NCBI GenBank assembly: GCA_947304695.1
Contig: CAMZBS010000008.1
Span: forward strand, 1 to 39,514
Source of the DNA: an uncultured Prevotella sp.
GTDB taxonomy: Bacteria > Bacteroidota > Bacteroidia > Bacteroidales > Bacteroidaceae
Length of the DNA: 39,514 nucleotides
Direction of reading: 5' to 3'
A program made the position numbers and the translations under genes. Of this stretch, positions 26,865 through 34,831 are shown one piece after another (position 1 is the first letter of the stretch; each line of letters opens with the position of its first letter). Below the pieces are notes generated by a model, which saw only the letters and a list, made by a program, of their open reading frames with translations, ran no database searches and had not been told where the DNA came from.

Positions 26865-27932
26865 TCAGAGATTCTCATTCTGTATCCTTATCGACCAGCT
26901 CAGCACGTTGATGCTGATGGTCATGTATTTCCAGGTCTCGCTGGAACCTTCACCGTCTAAGCCGAAGTCGAGACGGTAGTCGTACTCGCGGTCTAAGTAT
27001 TCCTGCACCCCATAGTGCTGCGTCTCGTAGGCGTTGCGTGCCAGGGCGAGGTAGTGGCAGAGGTCGATGTTCACGATTTCGTGGTTCGTGGCGCGATTGC
27101 TGATGATGAGACGTGGGTTGCGGCGGGCATCGTCGGGATGTACCAGCAGACGGAACAGCGACAGGTCGTAGTGGGCGTTTCGTTCGGCAATCGTGCCGTC
27201 GTCTGTCGTGGTCTCAGTTGTCCAGGCGGCGAAGGGATGATAGGTGATGGGGCTTGTAGCCACCGTCTCGTTGTCGTAGCCCAAGGTTAGGTTCTCGTCG
27301 GTGACGCTGACATCGTAACGCTCATGGCCATTGTCTAAAGAGCCATCGCGGCGGAACACCACGACACTGAGGTCGTTGGTCAGACGCATCAGGGGGACGG
27401 TGGCCTCCGTAGGCTCATTCTCCGGCACGGTGATGTCGATGGGCTTCAGTGTATTCCAGAGCGTGTCCATGCGCTGGGCGGGAACCGTGGTGGGTAAGGT
27501 GAACTGCAGTCGGTCGATGTTGTCGGCTATCTGGGACATCGTCGTGATGAAGGCGGTATCAGCAGCGGAGCGGCCAGTGGCATAGAGGCGGTAGTTGCCG
27601 GGAGCCAATTCCTCGAAGTTGAAGGCAAACGACGGCGAGCGCAGCGGCTGTGTGCTGTCGTTGTTACAGGTGGCCTGCCAGTCCACGACGTTTCCTGTAG
27701 CAGGGTCGACCACATAGACCGTTGCCTCTTCCACATGGTCAGCAAACATGTTGGCGCGCTGCGTGTTATAATCGTAGCGAAGCATGATGCGCAGCGTGTT
27801 GCGGCAGTCGGGGCAGTCGCTACGGTCTTCCTTCATCAGGGAACAAGAGGCGAGTAGTGCCACGCTAAACGATAAGAGCGCAGTGCTCAATGATGAACTG
27901 ATCAGTCGTCGTATGTTTCTTCTTTTCATCAT
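26865..27932 (-). CDS. FimB/Mfa2-family fimbrial anchor lipoprotein
   Basis: This outer-membrane lipoprotein of 355 aa is predicted to anchor and limit the length of the fimbrial polymer, as FimB and Mfa2 do in Porphyromonas gingivalis. A basic n-region and hydrophobic core lead to the lipobox LLASC (Cys30), then DRSDCPDC, a Cys-containing segment typical of the family (LRIMLRYDYN). A VDPATGNVV strand-turn and the end INVLSWSIRIQNENL follow. The latter closely resembles the tail of the major fimbrillin in this operon (INVLSWAKRTQDVTL). The ATG at 27932 (MMKRRNIRR) was chosen because it opens the signal peptide; an extension to 27992 overlaps the upstream gene without a credible leader. The gene lies after three fimbrillin-like genes and before the giant protein. 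Confidence 0.85.
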   Translation of the reverse strand: MMKRRNIRRLISSSLSTALLSFSVALLASCSLMKEDRSDCPDCRNTLRIMLRYDYNTQRANMFADHVEEATVYVVDPATGNVVDWQATCNNDSTQPLRSPSFAFNFEELAPGNYRLYATGRSAADTAFITTMSQIADNIDRLQFTLPTTVPAQRMDTLWNTLKPIDITVPENEPTEATVPLMRLTNDLSVVVFRRDGSLDNGHERYDVSVTDENLTLGYDNETVATSPITYHPFAAWTTETTTDDGTIAERNAHYDLSLFRLLVHPDDARRNPRLIISNRATNHEIVNIDLCHYLALARNAYETQHYGVQEYLDREYDYRLDFGLDGEGSSETWKYMTISINVLSWSIRIQNENL

Positions 27933-27951
27933 ATCTTCAGTCTTCTTTCTT

Positions 27952-29256
27952 CTACGGTGTAGGGCGTCCGATGTCGGTGATGCTGGCAGCACCGAGCGTC
28001 ATGTTGTAGGCATTATTGTGGAATATCGAAGGGATACTAAAGGTGTAGTACATCTTGCCGTTCCTGAAGCCCCGGGTGTCGCTCTCCAGGAAATTCTTCA
28101 GGTTTGTCAGGCCAGTGAGTTCGGCACGGGTGTAGTCTGACGTGTCCATCGTGAAGGTAACGGTAACGGCACCGTTGTCGGCCAGCTCCATCTTCATGTT
28201 GTCATAGATGTCATCTGCTGAGCGTGCGCTCAGACCGTAGCCGCCCTTTTGTCCATCCCAACCGCTCTTGAGGAACACCACGAACTGCTTGGCGCTGGTG
28301 TAGAGATACCCAGACCAATTAAGCTTATAACAGTCGTCCATCAAGAACGAACCTTTCTTCAGTTGCAGTTCCACGATGATGTTGGTTGCAGTGCTGGTGT
28401 TCTCTCTTAGGTAGATGGCATCGCCGCTCTGGTGCGATTTCTGCTGGTAGAGGCTGAAACCGCTTAGTACCTCCGATGCCAATGCCCACGACATGCGGTG
28501 TACGGTGGGATGACTGTCATCATTGTCATCCAGCTTGATGTCGCTCAGCGTGGTGCTGCCAATGCCGTTGGTCACACGCAGTCGGGCGGCGGCACGCTCC
28601 ACGTTGATGGTGACGCTGGCGGCACTGCCGTCACGTGCTGCCTCTTCGGTGTCAAAGAGGGCAGTGGCCTCCACCAGTCCACTGCTGTTGGTCATGAAGA
28701 GGCCCACGTGCTTTTCGGGACTGCCTACGGAGTCGATAGTAAGGGCTTGTATGTCGCTAAGCGTTATGCTACCGTCGCTGTTGGCATCGGGGATGACGGC
28801 CCTTTTGAACTTCAGTGTTGTACCGTCAAGGGCGAATCCTGTCGTTGTCGTGTTAAGCAGGACCAGCACATAGCGGCGCTGTCCTGTAGCGTAGGGATGG
28901 GCTCCCATGGCCAGCCGTTGGGTGATAGTAATGCTGCTGCCAGTGCCGGGGTTGTTGATGAGCTGGTCTATATAGGTCGCCGTCTTCAGGGTAGCGGTGG
29001 CGGCATCGGTACCCTCGAAGATGGCGAGGATGCCGTCGTAGATGGCTCTCTCTTCGGCTTCGGTAGCACGTGTTGCCTGACCGTTGATGATACGCAGGTT
29101 CACATACGCCACGCTGTCATTGCCAGCACCCTGCCCCCCAGTCTGGCTGTCGCCAACGACAGCCTCTTCGGGCAGCACGTCGTTGGCGCAGGCCGACAGA
29201 AGCAGCGATAAAATCGCTGCACACAGGATAGTGAGGTATGTGTTCTGTCGTTTCAT
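27952..29256 (-). CDS. Fimbrillin-like lipoprotein, third in the operon (accessory subunit)
   Basis: This 434-aa FimA/Mfa1-type lipoprotein has the lipobox LLSAC (Cys23) and an acidic spacer. The first N-terminal-domain strand (SVAYVNLRIINGQATR) ends in Arg63-Ala64, the position where P. gingivalis fimbrillins are cut by an Arg-specific protease to release the donor strand. Further family marks are AIYDGILAIFEG, VTINVERAAARLRVTNG and a C-terminal domain ending MYYTFSIPSIFHNNAYNMTL. It is shorter than the other two subunits and lacks the terminal INVLSW motif, so an accessory or tip-proximal subunit is more likely than the shaft. The ATG directly abuts the TAA of the previous gene (TAAATG), implying translational coupling. 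Confidence 0.82.
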   Translation of the reverse strand: MKRQNTYLTILCAAILSLLLSACANDVLPEEAVVGDSQTGGQGAGNDSVAYVNLRIINGQATRATEAEERAIYDGILAIFEGTDAATATLKTATYIDQLINNPGTGSSITITQRLAMGAHPYATGQRRYVLVLLNTTTTGFALDGTTLKFKRAVIPDANSDGSITLSDIQALTIDSVGSPEKHVGLFMTNSSGLVEATALFDTEEAARDGSAASVTINVERAAARLRVTNGIGSTTLSDIKLDDNDDSHPTVHRMSWALASEVLSGFSLYQQKSHQSGDAIYLRENTSTATNIIVELQLKKGSFLMDDCYKLNWSGYLYTSAKQFVVFLKSGWDGQKGGYGLSARSADDIYDNMKMELADNGAVTVTFTMDTSDYTRAELTGLTNLKNFLESDTRGFRNGKMYYTFSIPSIFHNNAYNMTLGAASITDIGRPTP

Positions 29257-31143
29257 TTATGGTGTTATGTTGTTTTGGGTCCACCCGCTGATGCTCAGCG
29301 TGGCGTTGAGCAGCTGTTCCACCTCGTCGTCGGCTTCGGTGGTGAGTGGCGGTATGATGGGCTGTCCGATGTGGGTGACGCTCGTGATGCTGATGTCGTA
29401 CCAGTTGTTGCGCACCATGCCGTAGCGGCCCAGGTAGTCGTTGTTGTAGGCGTCCGTGCCGTTGCCGTAGACCCACGGTGTCGTGTTGTTGGCCATCGTG
29501 GCGGCCGAGGCCCACGGTGTCTGTGTGTCGTCGAAGTGGCGCACGAGCACGCGGTAGTAGCAGTGGCCGTCCTTATAATATAATAAGGTGAGGCTGTTGA
29601 GTAGCGATTGCAGGTAAGCCTTCAGCGTCAGTCCGCCTGTCTCGGCGTATGCATCAGTGGCTGTCTCAAACTTGCTGTAGCCGGTGCCGGTTGTCTGTGC
29701 CGTCTGGCTCAGCGTTGCGGTGGCACGTCCTGTCGTGGCATTGTTGGTCATGGCGATGTGCAGGTGGTGCGGCTCACCGCCGGCATAGTCTCTCACCCAT
29801 GAGCGCAGGGCATCTGACTGGTCCATGAGCCACTGGCGCAGGTAGTCGTCGATGGTGGCAATGACAGATCCGTCGTAGGTCACGATGGCGGAGCGGGTGG
29901 GGCGGCTGAACGACGCTGAGGCACTGGTGCCTTCCTCGGCAATCTCATTGCGCGGTGGCTGGAACACGATGTCGCTGCCCGTGACGCTGGTGGTATAGAA
30001 GTCGCTGCCGCCGTTCAGCTGCAGGCGCACCAGCACCGAAGTGGTGCAGTCGTCCTGCATGTGCCCAACGTCGAAGGTGTTCTCGGCACAGTAGGCGTTG
30101 GTGCCCATGGCGTGCCAGAAGGCGGTATTCTGTTCGTCGGTAAGTGCCAGGTAGGCGGCATGGGTCGTGTTGCTGAGGCCGCTGCTGCCGCTGTAGTTCA
30201 TGTCCTCGCCCCAGTAGGTGCGGTAGGCCGACGGTGAACTGCCGTCCACGGGGGCTGTATCCACGAAGCGTTGATAGCTCACTGCCGCGAGGTGGCGGTA
30301 GGCATAGCTCCGGGTGTTGTAGTTGTCGAGGGCAAACATCAGGTCGCTGTTGTTGAAGGTGGCATACCCGTTGCCCAGGATGGTATGAGTCCCTGCGCCG
30401 AGGCCGCTGCTCACCGTTGTCTTCGCTGCCAGCCGCTCCACGCTGATGGTAGCGGCGGGGTTGCCTCGCGATGCCTCTTCCGTGGAGAAGAAATAGGTGG
30501 GCGACATCTGTGGCATTCTGAAGACGTTGGCACTCGTTGTATTGCCGTCGGCCAGCGTGGCGTTGGTCATCAGGTAGTAGCCGCTGGCATCTTTATGGTC
30601 GGCGATGGTCACGCTGGCCAGGGCCGTGAAGGTCGATGTGCCGCCAGTGAGTGTCACTGGCGAACCGCCATTGGCAAAGGTGATGCTGGTAAGTGTCTGG
30701 GCGGTGATGCACGAGGCGTTGTTGTTCACCACGACAAAGGGGAACAGCTGGTCGCCTGTGTTCAGGTTGGCATCGTGGATGGTGATGGTGACGGTGGCCG
30801 TTACTTGCTCAAAGGCAGAGAGACTGAGTGAGGGTGATTCCACTTTGTAAGCACTGGCGAACGTAGCGTCCGACTCGCTGGTGCCTGCAAACATCAGGAT
30901 GTAGACATCCTTCACCTTCCACTCATCATTTCCTCCGTCAACGAAGTTTACATCTCTTGTCAAGGCCGTGCCACCCAGAGGAATTTGCACGGTCAGGTAT
31001 GCTTCGCCCTCGGCGTTGAAACGCGAGAGTATGTCTACCGCCGGCACCTCTTCAGTGGTGTCGTGATCATTGCTGCATGCTGTTGCCAGAATTACTGACA
31101 GCAACAGACTAAAGACGTATATATTCCTTGTGAACGCTTTCAA
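29257..31143 (-). CDS. Mfa1-family fimbrillin lipoprotein, second in the operon
   Basis: This 628-aa Mfa1-type fimbrial subunit precursor has the lipobox ILATAC (Cys23), then a prodomain ending at Arg63 (GGTALTR, then DVNFVDGG), the likely maturation site. Later blocks shared with the first subunit are KVKDVYILMFAG, YYLMTNATLADG, AATISVERLAAKTTV, YRTYWGEDMNYS, CAENTFDVGHMQDDCTTSVL, YYRVLVRHFDDTQTPW and LGRYGMVRNNWYDISITSV. These match the Mfa1 C-terminal domain. It ends LSISGWTQNNITP. Base composition is G/C-rich like the neighbours, unlike the first subunit gene. A 150-base gap with a long inverted repeat separates it from the first subunit, while the third subunit gene follows directly. It is a likely second shaft or accessory subunit. 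Confidence 0.85.
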   Translation of the reverse strand: MKAFTRNIYVFSLLLSVILATACSNDHDTTEEVPAVDILSRFNAEGEAYLTVQIPLGGTALTRDVNFVDGGNDEWKVKDVYILMFAGTSESDATFASAYKVESPSLSLSAFEQVTATVTITIHDANLNTGDQLFPFVVVNNNASCITAQTLTSITFANGGSPVTLTGGTSTFTALASVTIADHKDASGYYLMTNATLADGNTTSANVFRMPQMSPTYFFSTEEASRGNPAATISVERLAAKTTVSSGLGAGTHTILGNGYATFNNSDLMFALDNYNTRSYAYRHLAAVSYQRFVDTAPVDGSSPSAYRTYWGEDMNYSGSSGLSNTTHAAYLALTDEQNTAFWHAMGTNAYCAENTFDVGHMQDDCTTSVLVRLQLNGGSDFYTTSVTGSDIVFQPPRNEIAEEGTSASASFSRPTRSAIVTYDGSVIATIDDYLRQWLMDQSDALRSWVRDYAGGEPHHLHIAMTNNATTGRATATLSQTAQTTGTGYSKFETATDAYAETGGLTLKAYLQSLLNSLTLLYYKDGHCYYRVLVRHFDDTQTPWASAATMANNTTPWVYGNGTDAYNNDYLGRYGMVRNNWYDISITSVTHIGQPIIPPLTTEADDEVEQLLNATLSISGWTQNNITP

Positions 31144-31182
31144 TTTCCTTTATACAACTTAATCAAGGGTCATTACCTTCAC

Positions 31183-31274
31183 ATTGTAAGAGGCTGTGCC
31201 AGAAATAAACTGGCTACTATGTCGATTTTCGTCCGTCGCATATGGAGTCCATTCTGACACAGCCTCGCTACAAT
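31183..31274 (-). other. Long interrupted inverted repeat between the first two fimbrillin genes
   Basis: GAGGCTGTGCCAGAA (31190-31204) and TTCTGACACAGCCTC (31252-31266) pair over 15 bases with one mismatch. Outside them ATTGTA (31183-31188) pairs with TACAAT (31269-31274), and inside the left arm GCCAG/CTGGC (31198-31214) makes an alternative hairpin. No U-run follows on the minus strand, so this is not a plain terminator. It could be an RNA-processing or attenuating stem, or a MITE-like remnant, since the arm resembles insertion-sequence ends. Confidence 0.6.
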
Positions 31275-31293
31275 TATGAAAATTATGTTGTCA

Positions 31294-33069
31294 TTAGAGG
31301 GTTACGTCCTGAGTACGCTTAGCCCAGCTGAGGACGTTAATCTTAACTGCGATATATGAATAAACTTGATCATCAGGAACATCCTCGCTAATACCAGGCA
31401 CAGCGGGACAGGTAGGAGAACCAATCTGACTGATCGAAGTAATATTCAGGTGATACCAGTTGTTGCGAAGTACACCATAACGGCCAAGATAACGAGAGGT
31501 AGGAGACGTACCTTCATCCTCATAAGAATGGGTTGCTGTGCGATGGTCGGCAGCACTCCAAGGTGTCAGATCGTCACCGAAATGCTTGATACGAATGGGA
31601 TAATATGAGATACCATCCTTGTAGCAGCTAACTACTGCTGCAGAGTTAATCGCATCAATAAGGTCACTCTTGAATGTTGAAGCATTATATGCTGTTGTAC
31701 CAGCAGAAGTCAGACAATCAAAAGCTATATCACTTAATGTCCAAGTTCCTGCATTGGCTTCAGATGTCCAAGTAAGAGTAATATTACTTGCACCAACTTT
31801 ATTTCCGTTAGCAATATAATTGGCATTGGTCATATCAATATTTCCAGCTGTTCCTATCAAGTCAGCCATGTCAGCATTGCCAAGTACAAATGCCTTTACT
31901 GCAGTTTCCATATCGTTCTTTGAAGTATAAACAGAAGCAGCATCGCCATTAACAGTAAAGCAGTCATTACCAGAATTGAACTCTACCTGTACTACTACAC
32001 GTGTAGTGTTGTGATGTGTCTGGTGAGCCACGTCGAATGTGTTTTCAAAGCAGTACTTAGGATTTGTTTCGCCATAAGATTTAGAGAAAGATGTGCCTGT
32101 AAAGTCAAGCAAAGTCACATTATCATCATAATTCGGGTCTTTAGCCCAGTATGTGCGGTACAATGACTTGCCAGTTCTAACAGGAGCACTTCCTACAAAG
32201 CGATATTCGTTAGCCCCACTGACAATGTTACCAGAACTAACTATAAGGTTACTTCTAAGCGGGAAGAAAGAAGTCATGCCGTCCGTATTGCGTATCGCAT
32301 AAGACGTCGGGTTGGTGTTGTCAAGCATCCAACCAGCTAAAGACCATGCCAAAGAACCAGTAGTAGTAGTTCCGCTTGCATCAGCCATTGTTACTTTAGC
32401 GGCTACACGCTCTACATAGACTTCAACAGGATTAGCATCGGAACGTGCTTCTGCTTCTGTTGCGAATATTTTGCTACTGGGTATTTCAACTAATGTCGAA
32501 ACATTTGCACTTGAAGGGTCGTTCGTTCCACCATCATCATCAGCAAGAGGAGCATTGGCCATCATCATAGTTCCTCGTACCAATGCTGCATTAGCTGTTG
32601 CCACAGTAGTGGTTAATGTCTTTGCTTGGACTGTAGACCATGTGTCACCAACAGAAATGGTCAATCCGGTTGGCTTATTTAGGATTACCAAAGCATAATA
32701 AGATGTAGAAGAATAAGTGACGCTTTGGATAAGTTTTGCTACTGTCGTTATCTGGTCAGTCGACGTTCCCTCTTTGTTCCAAGAGAGTGTAGGTGTGTAA
32801 ACGGCCTGGACAGTAGATGAAGAAGTGTTCCCATTAAATAGGACAATAGATACATCATTTACAGCATATTCTTCCTTCAATCCATCGTCAAAGTTGTCGT
32901 TTTCTGCACGAGTCAATGTAGAAGTTGACGGCAGATTAATGGCAAGACTAATATAACCATCACCTTCACGAGAAGGGGAATTGTCAGCCACCTCATCCTT
33001 GTCACTTGAGCACGCAGTGAATCCTAATCCAACTGCGAAGAGTGCTCCTAAGAAAAATAGTTTCTTCAT
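31294..33069 (-). CDS. Mfa1-family major fimbrillin precursor, first in the operon
   Basis: This 591-aa lipoprotein precursor is the likely shaft subunit. A signal peptide leads to the lipobox GFTAC (Cys20), and a prodomain strand (GYISLAINLPSTSTLTR) ends at Arg54-Ala55, the expected donor-strand release site. Then come AVNDVSIVLFNG, YYALVILNKP, MMMANAPLADDDGG, VEVYVERVAAKVTM, YRTYWAKDPNYD, CFENTFDVAHQTHHNTTRVV, YYPIRIKHFGDDLTPW, LGRYGVLRNNWYHLNI and the terminal INVLSWAKRTQDVTL. The family call is firm from these shared blocks with the second subunit. This gene is visibly richer in A/T than the genes on either side, as often found for highly expressed or exchanged fimbrillin alleles. It lies 56 bases after the DUF3575/OmpA-like gene. 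Confidence 0.9.
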   Translation of the reverse strand: MKKLFFLGALFAVGLGFTACSSDKDEVADNSPSREGDGYISLAINLPSTSTLTRAENDNFDDGLKEEYAVNDVSIVLFNGNTSSSTVQAVYTPTLSWNKEGTSTDQITTVAKLIQSVTYSSTSYYALVILNKPTGLTISVGDTWSTVQAKTLTTTVATANAALVRGTMMMANAPLADDDGGTNDPSSANVSTLVEIPSSKIFATEAEARSDANPVEVYVERVAAKVTMADASGTTTTGSLAWSLAGWMLDNTNPTSYAIRNTDGMTSFFPLRSNLIVSSGNIVSGANEYRFVGSAPVRTGKSLYRTYWAKDPNYDDNVTLLDFTGTSFSKSYGETNPKYCFENTFDVAHQTHHNTTRVVVQVEFNSGNDCFTVNGDAASVYTSKNDMETAVKAFVLGNADMADLIGTAGNIDMTNANYIANGNKVGASNITLTWTSEANAGTWTLSDIAFDCLTSAGTTAYNASTFKSDLIDAINSAAVVSCYKDGISYYPIRIKHFGDDLTPWSAADHRTATHSYEDEGTSPTSRYLGRYGVLRNNWYHLNITSISQIGSPTCPAVPGISEDVPDDQVYSYIAVKINVLSWAKRTQDVTL

Positions 33070-33125
33070 AATTGTAATGTTTTAAAGGGTTAATAAATAA
33101 TTGTATTTGAATTTGTATGATTATG

Positions 33126-34703
33126 CTATTCTATGGATTGCAGGTATTGCAGCAACTCGTCGAGGTTGTGGCGTGCCTGAGGCAGGTCAATCTCGCGGAG
33201 CAGCTGTTCAGCTTCACCAAGGCGGTTCTCCCGGATGGCCAAAACGGCACGGGCATTCTGAGCCTCTGGCGAAGAGCCTGCTTTATTCAGGTAACGGCGG
33301 GCGGCAACAAGGTCGTTCTTCCCGAGGGAGATAACAGCGGCATTCAGGTTGGCCGTCTCGTCGTTAGGATACATGCGGACGGCAATCTCGAAGACATCGT
33401 TATAGTCCTGTGAACCAGGCTCGTAGGTGTTGGCCACAAGGAACATCTCGTTGAGGCTCAGGTGCTGCGGCTTCTCGCGGATGACGCGGGCTGCTTCCTC
33501 AACGGTGAAAGGTCTTATGGTGTAAAAGACCTCGTAATCGGAATGGCGTAGGGCGGGGAAGATGCTGTCGAGTATCAGACGCCACTCACGCGGATAACGC
33601 TTCTTGAGTTGCCGCTCCTTGGCATCAGGCTCGATGGCGGTATCGCGGATGATGGCTTGGAGAGCGGGAGCGGTAAGGCTTTTGAGACTGCCGGAGCTGC
33701 TACTCATGAGACTGTCGAGACGGGCGTAGAGCCCTTCCCAATCCTCGGGAGTGCTGTCGATGGTAAAGATGCTCTTGGGCAGACTGATGAGGCTCTGTAC
33801 GTAGTTGGCAAAAGCCTCGGCTCGGGCCTGCGCTAAATAGGCATTATGCTTGAAGGGACTCTCAGGCGATGCGTAGCCGTGGATGTTGACATGGGTGATG
33901 GTTGCAAAGGTGTCGAGACGCACCACATCGATGGTCTTCATCACCTTGGCCAGTTCAGCGGCGTTGTCTCGGTAGTTGGGGCGTATGTCGGTCTTGTCGA
34001 CTACGAAGTCAATAAAGGCGCGGCCGCTCAGTTGTCGCGTCTTCTCCTGCTCGGCCTGTGGTGTTACGTAGGCCAACTGGTAGTGGGGCTGATATATTTC
34101 CTTGACTACGGGCGGAATCTCCTCCACCACCTCCTTCTTCTTCGTGCCGATGAGGTAGGCCAGGTTCAGGGCCAGCTTTGTGGGACCTACGTAGTTGTGG
34201 TGGCCGCTACCCAAGGGCAGGCCACACTCCTCGTTCTCATATTTATCGTAGCTCAGATGGACGTAGCCCAGACCGATGGCAGCCTCAAGGTTCCAGTGGT
34301 CGCTGAGCCGCCAGGCATAGCCGTAGGTCAATCCACCGCCGACATACCAACCTTGGTAGTGGTAGTCGCGGATGCTGGCTGTAGGGCCGATGCCAGCAAT
34401 ATTGAACTCACCGCCCAAGGCGTGGAGTCCGAAGAAATGTCCGCGGAAGGATTCCTTGAGCCAGTGTCGGTACTCAGGCATGAGGCTCCAGTGGCGCAGG
34501 CGTTTCGTGTCGCTGAGCCGCCACGGGTTCAGACCGTAGAACAACTGTACTGTCGACAGGCTGTCGATTTTCTGTTCAATGCCGATGTTCGGTGTCAGTG
34601 TGGCATCGTAGAGTAGGTTGTTCTTCAGACTGGTGGTCTGCGAAAAAGCACGTATCGTAAAAACCGCTAGGATGGCGGTAGTTAGTAGTTTGTATTTCGT
34701 CAT
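33126..34703 (-). CDS. DUF3575/OmpA-like outer membrane protein with C-terminal helical repeats
   Basis: This 525-aa exported protein heads the fimbrial operon. A signal peptide (MTKYKLLTTAILAVFTIRAFS) is followed at about 25-190 by a DUF3575-type beta-barrel region (SLKNNLLYDATLTPNIGIE, LMPEYRHWL, YHYQGWYVGGGLTYGYAW, GPTKLALNLAYLIG). Residues about 225-340 are OmpA-C-like (FIDFVVDKTDIRPNYRDNAAEL, VNIHGYASPESPFKHNAYLAQARAEAF, the 20-odd residues with GYASPEG-type motif and the R.. A..V helix). The last 150 residues are TPR-like helices (YNDVFEIAVRMYPNDETANLNAAVISLGKNDLVAARRYL). DUF3575 proteins commonly precede fimbrillin genes in Bacteroidota. It probably links the fimbrial base or secretion step to peptidoglycan; this is inference. 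Confidence 0.85.
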   Translation of the reverse strand: MTKYKLLTTAILAVFTIRAFSQTTSLKNNLLYDATLTPNIGIEQKIDSLSTVQLFYGLNPWRLSDTKRLRHWSLMPEYRHWLKESFRGHFFGLHALGGEFNIAGIGPTASIRDYHYQGWYVGGGLTYGYAWRLSDHWNLEAAIGLGYVHLSYDKYENEECGLPLGSGHHNYVGPTKLALNLAYLIGTKKKEVVEEIPPVVKEIYQPHYQLAYVTPQAEQEKTRQLSGRAFIDFVVDKTDIRPNYRDNAAELAKVMKTIDVVRLDTFATITHVNIHGYASPESPFKHNAYLAQARAEAFANYVQSLISLPKSIFTIDSTPEDWEGLYARLDSLMSSSSGSLKSLTAPALQAIIRDTAIEPDAKERQLKKRYPREWRLILDSIFPALRHSDYEVFYTIRPFTVEEAARVIREKPQHLSLNEMFLVANTYEPGSQDYNDVFEIAVRMYPNDETANLNAAVISLGKNDLVAARRYLNKAGSSPEAQNARAVLAIRENRLGEAEQLLREIDLPQARHNLDELLQYLQSIE

Positions 34704-34722
34704 AGGACGGAGTTTTCAGTTT

Positions 34723-34738
34723 TAAATTTGCAAATTTA
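34723..34738 (-). promoter_or_regulatory. Palindromic promoter/operator of the fimbrial operon
   Basis: TAAATTTGCAAATTTA is a perfect 16-bp palindrome 20 bases upstream of the operon's first ATG. Its right half reads TAAATTTG on the minus strand (34738-34731), a perfect -7 element for the operon. By symmetry the left half is a -7 element in the plus direction. No good TTTG lies 20 bases further upstream, so activation by another factor is plausible. Confidence 0.55.
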
Positions 34739-34831
34739 GTCAATATAATTATACAATCGTGCTCCGTCGCAGTTTTTTTATATATTATTAACCGTTTTAC
34801 TTCTTAATATGAGGGAACAATGGGCCGAATA

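Noticed and set aside
31190..31266. Complete insertion sequence or MITE with target duplication
   Set aside because: The flanks are inverted (ATTGTA/TACAAT) rather than direct repeats, and there is no transposase; it is kept only as a hairpin with a possible MITE origin.
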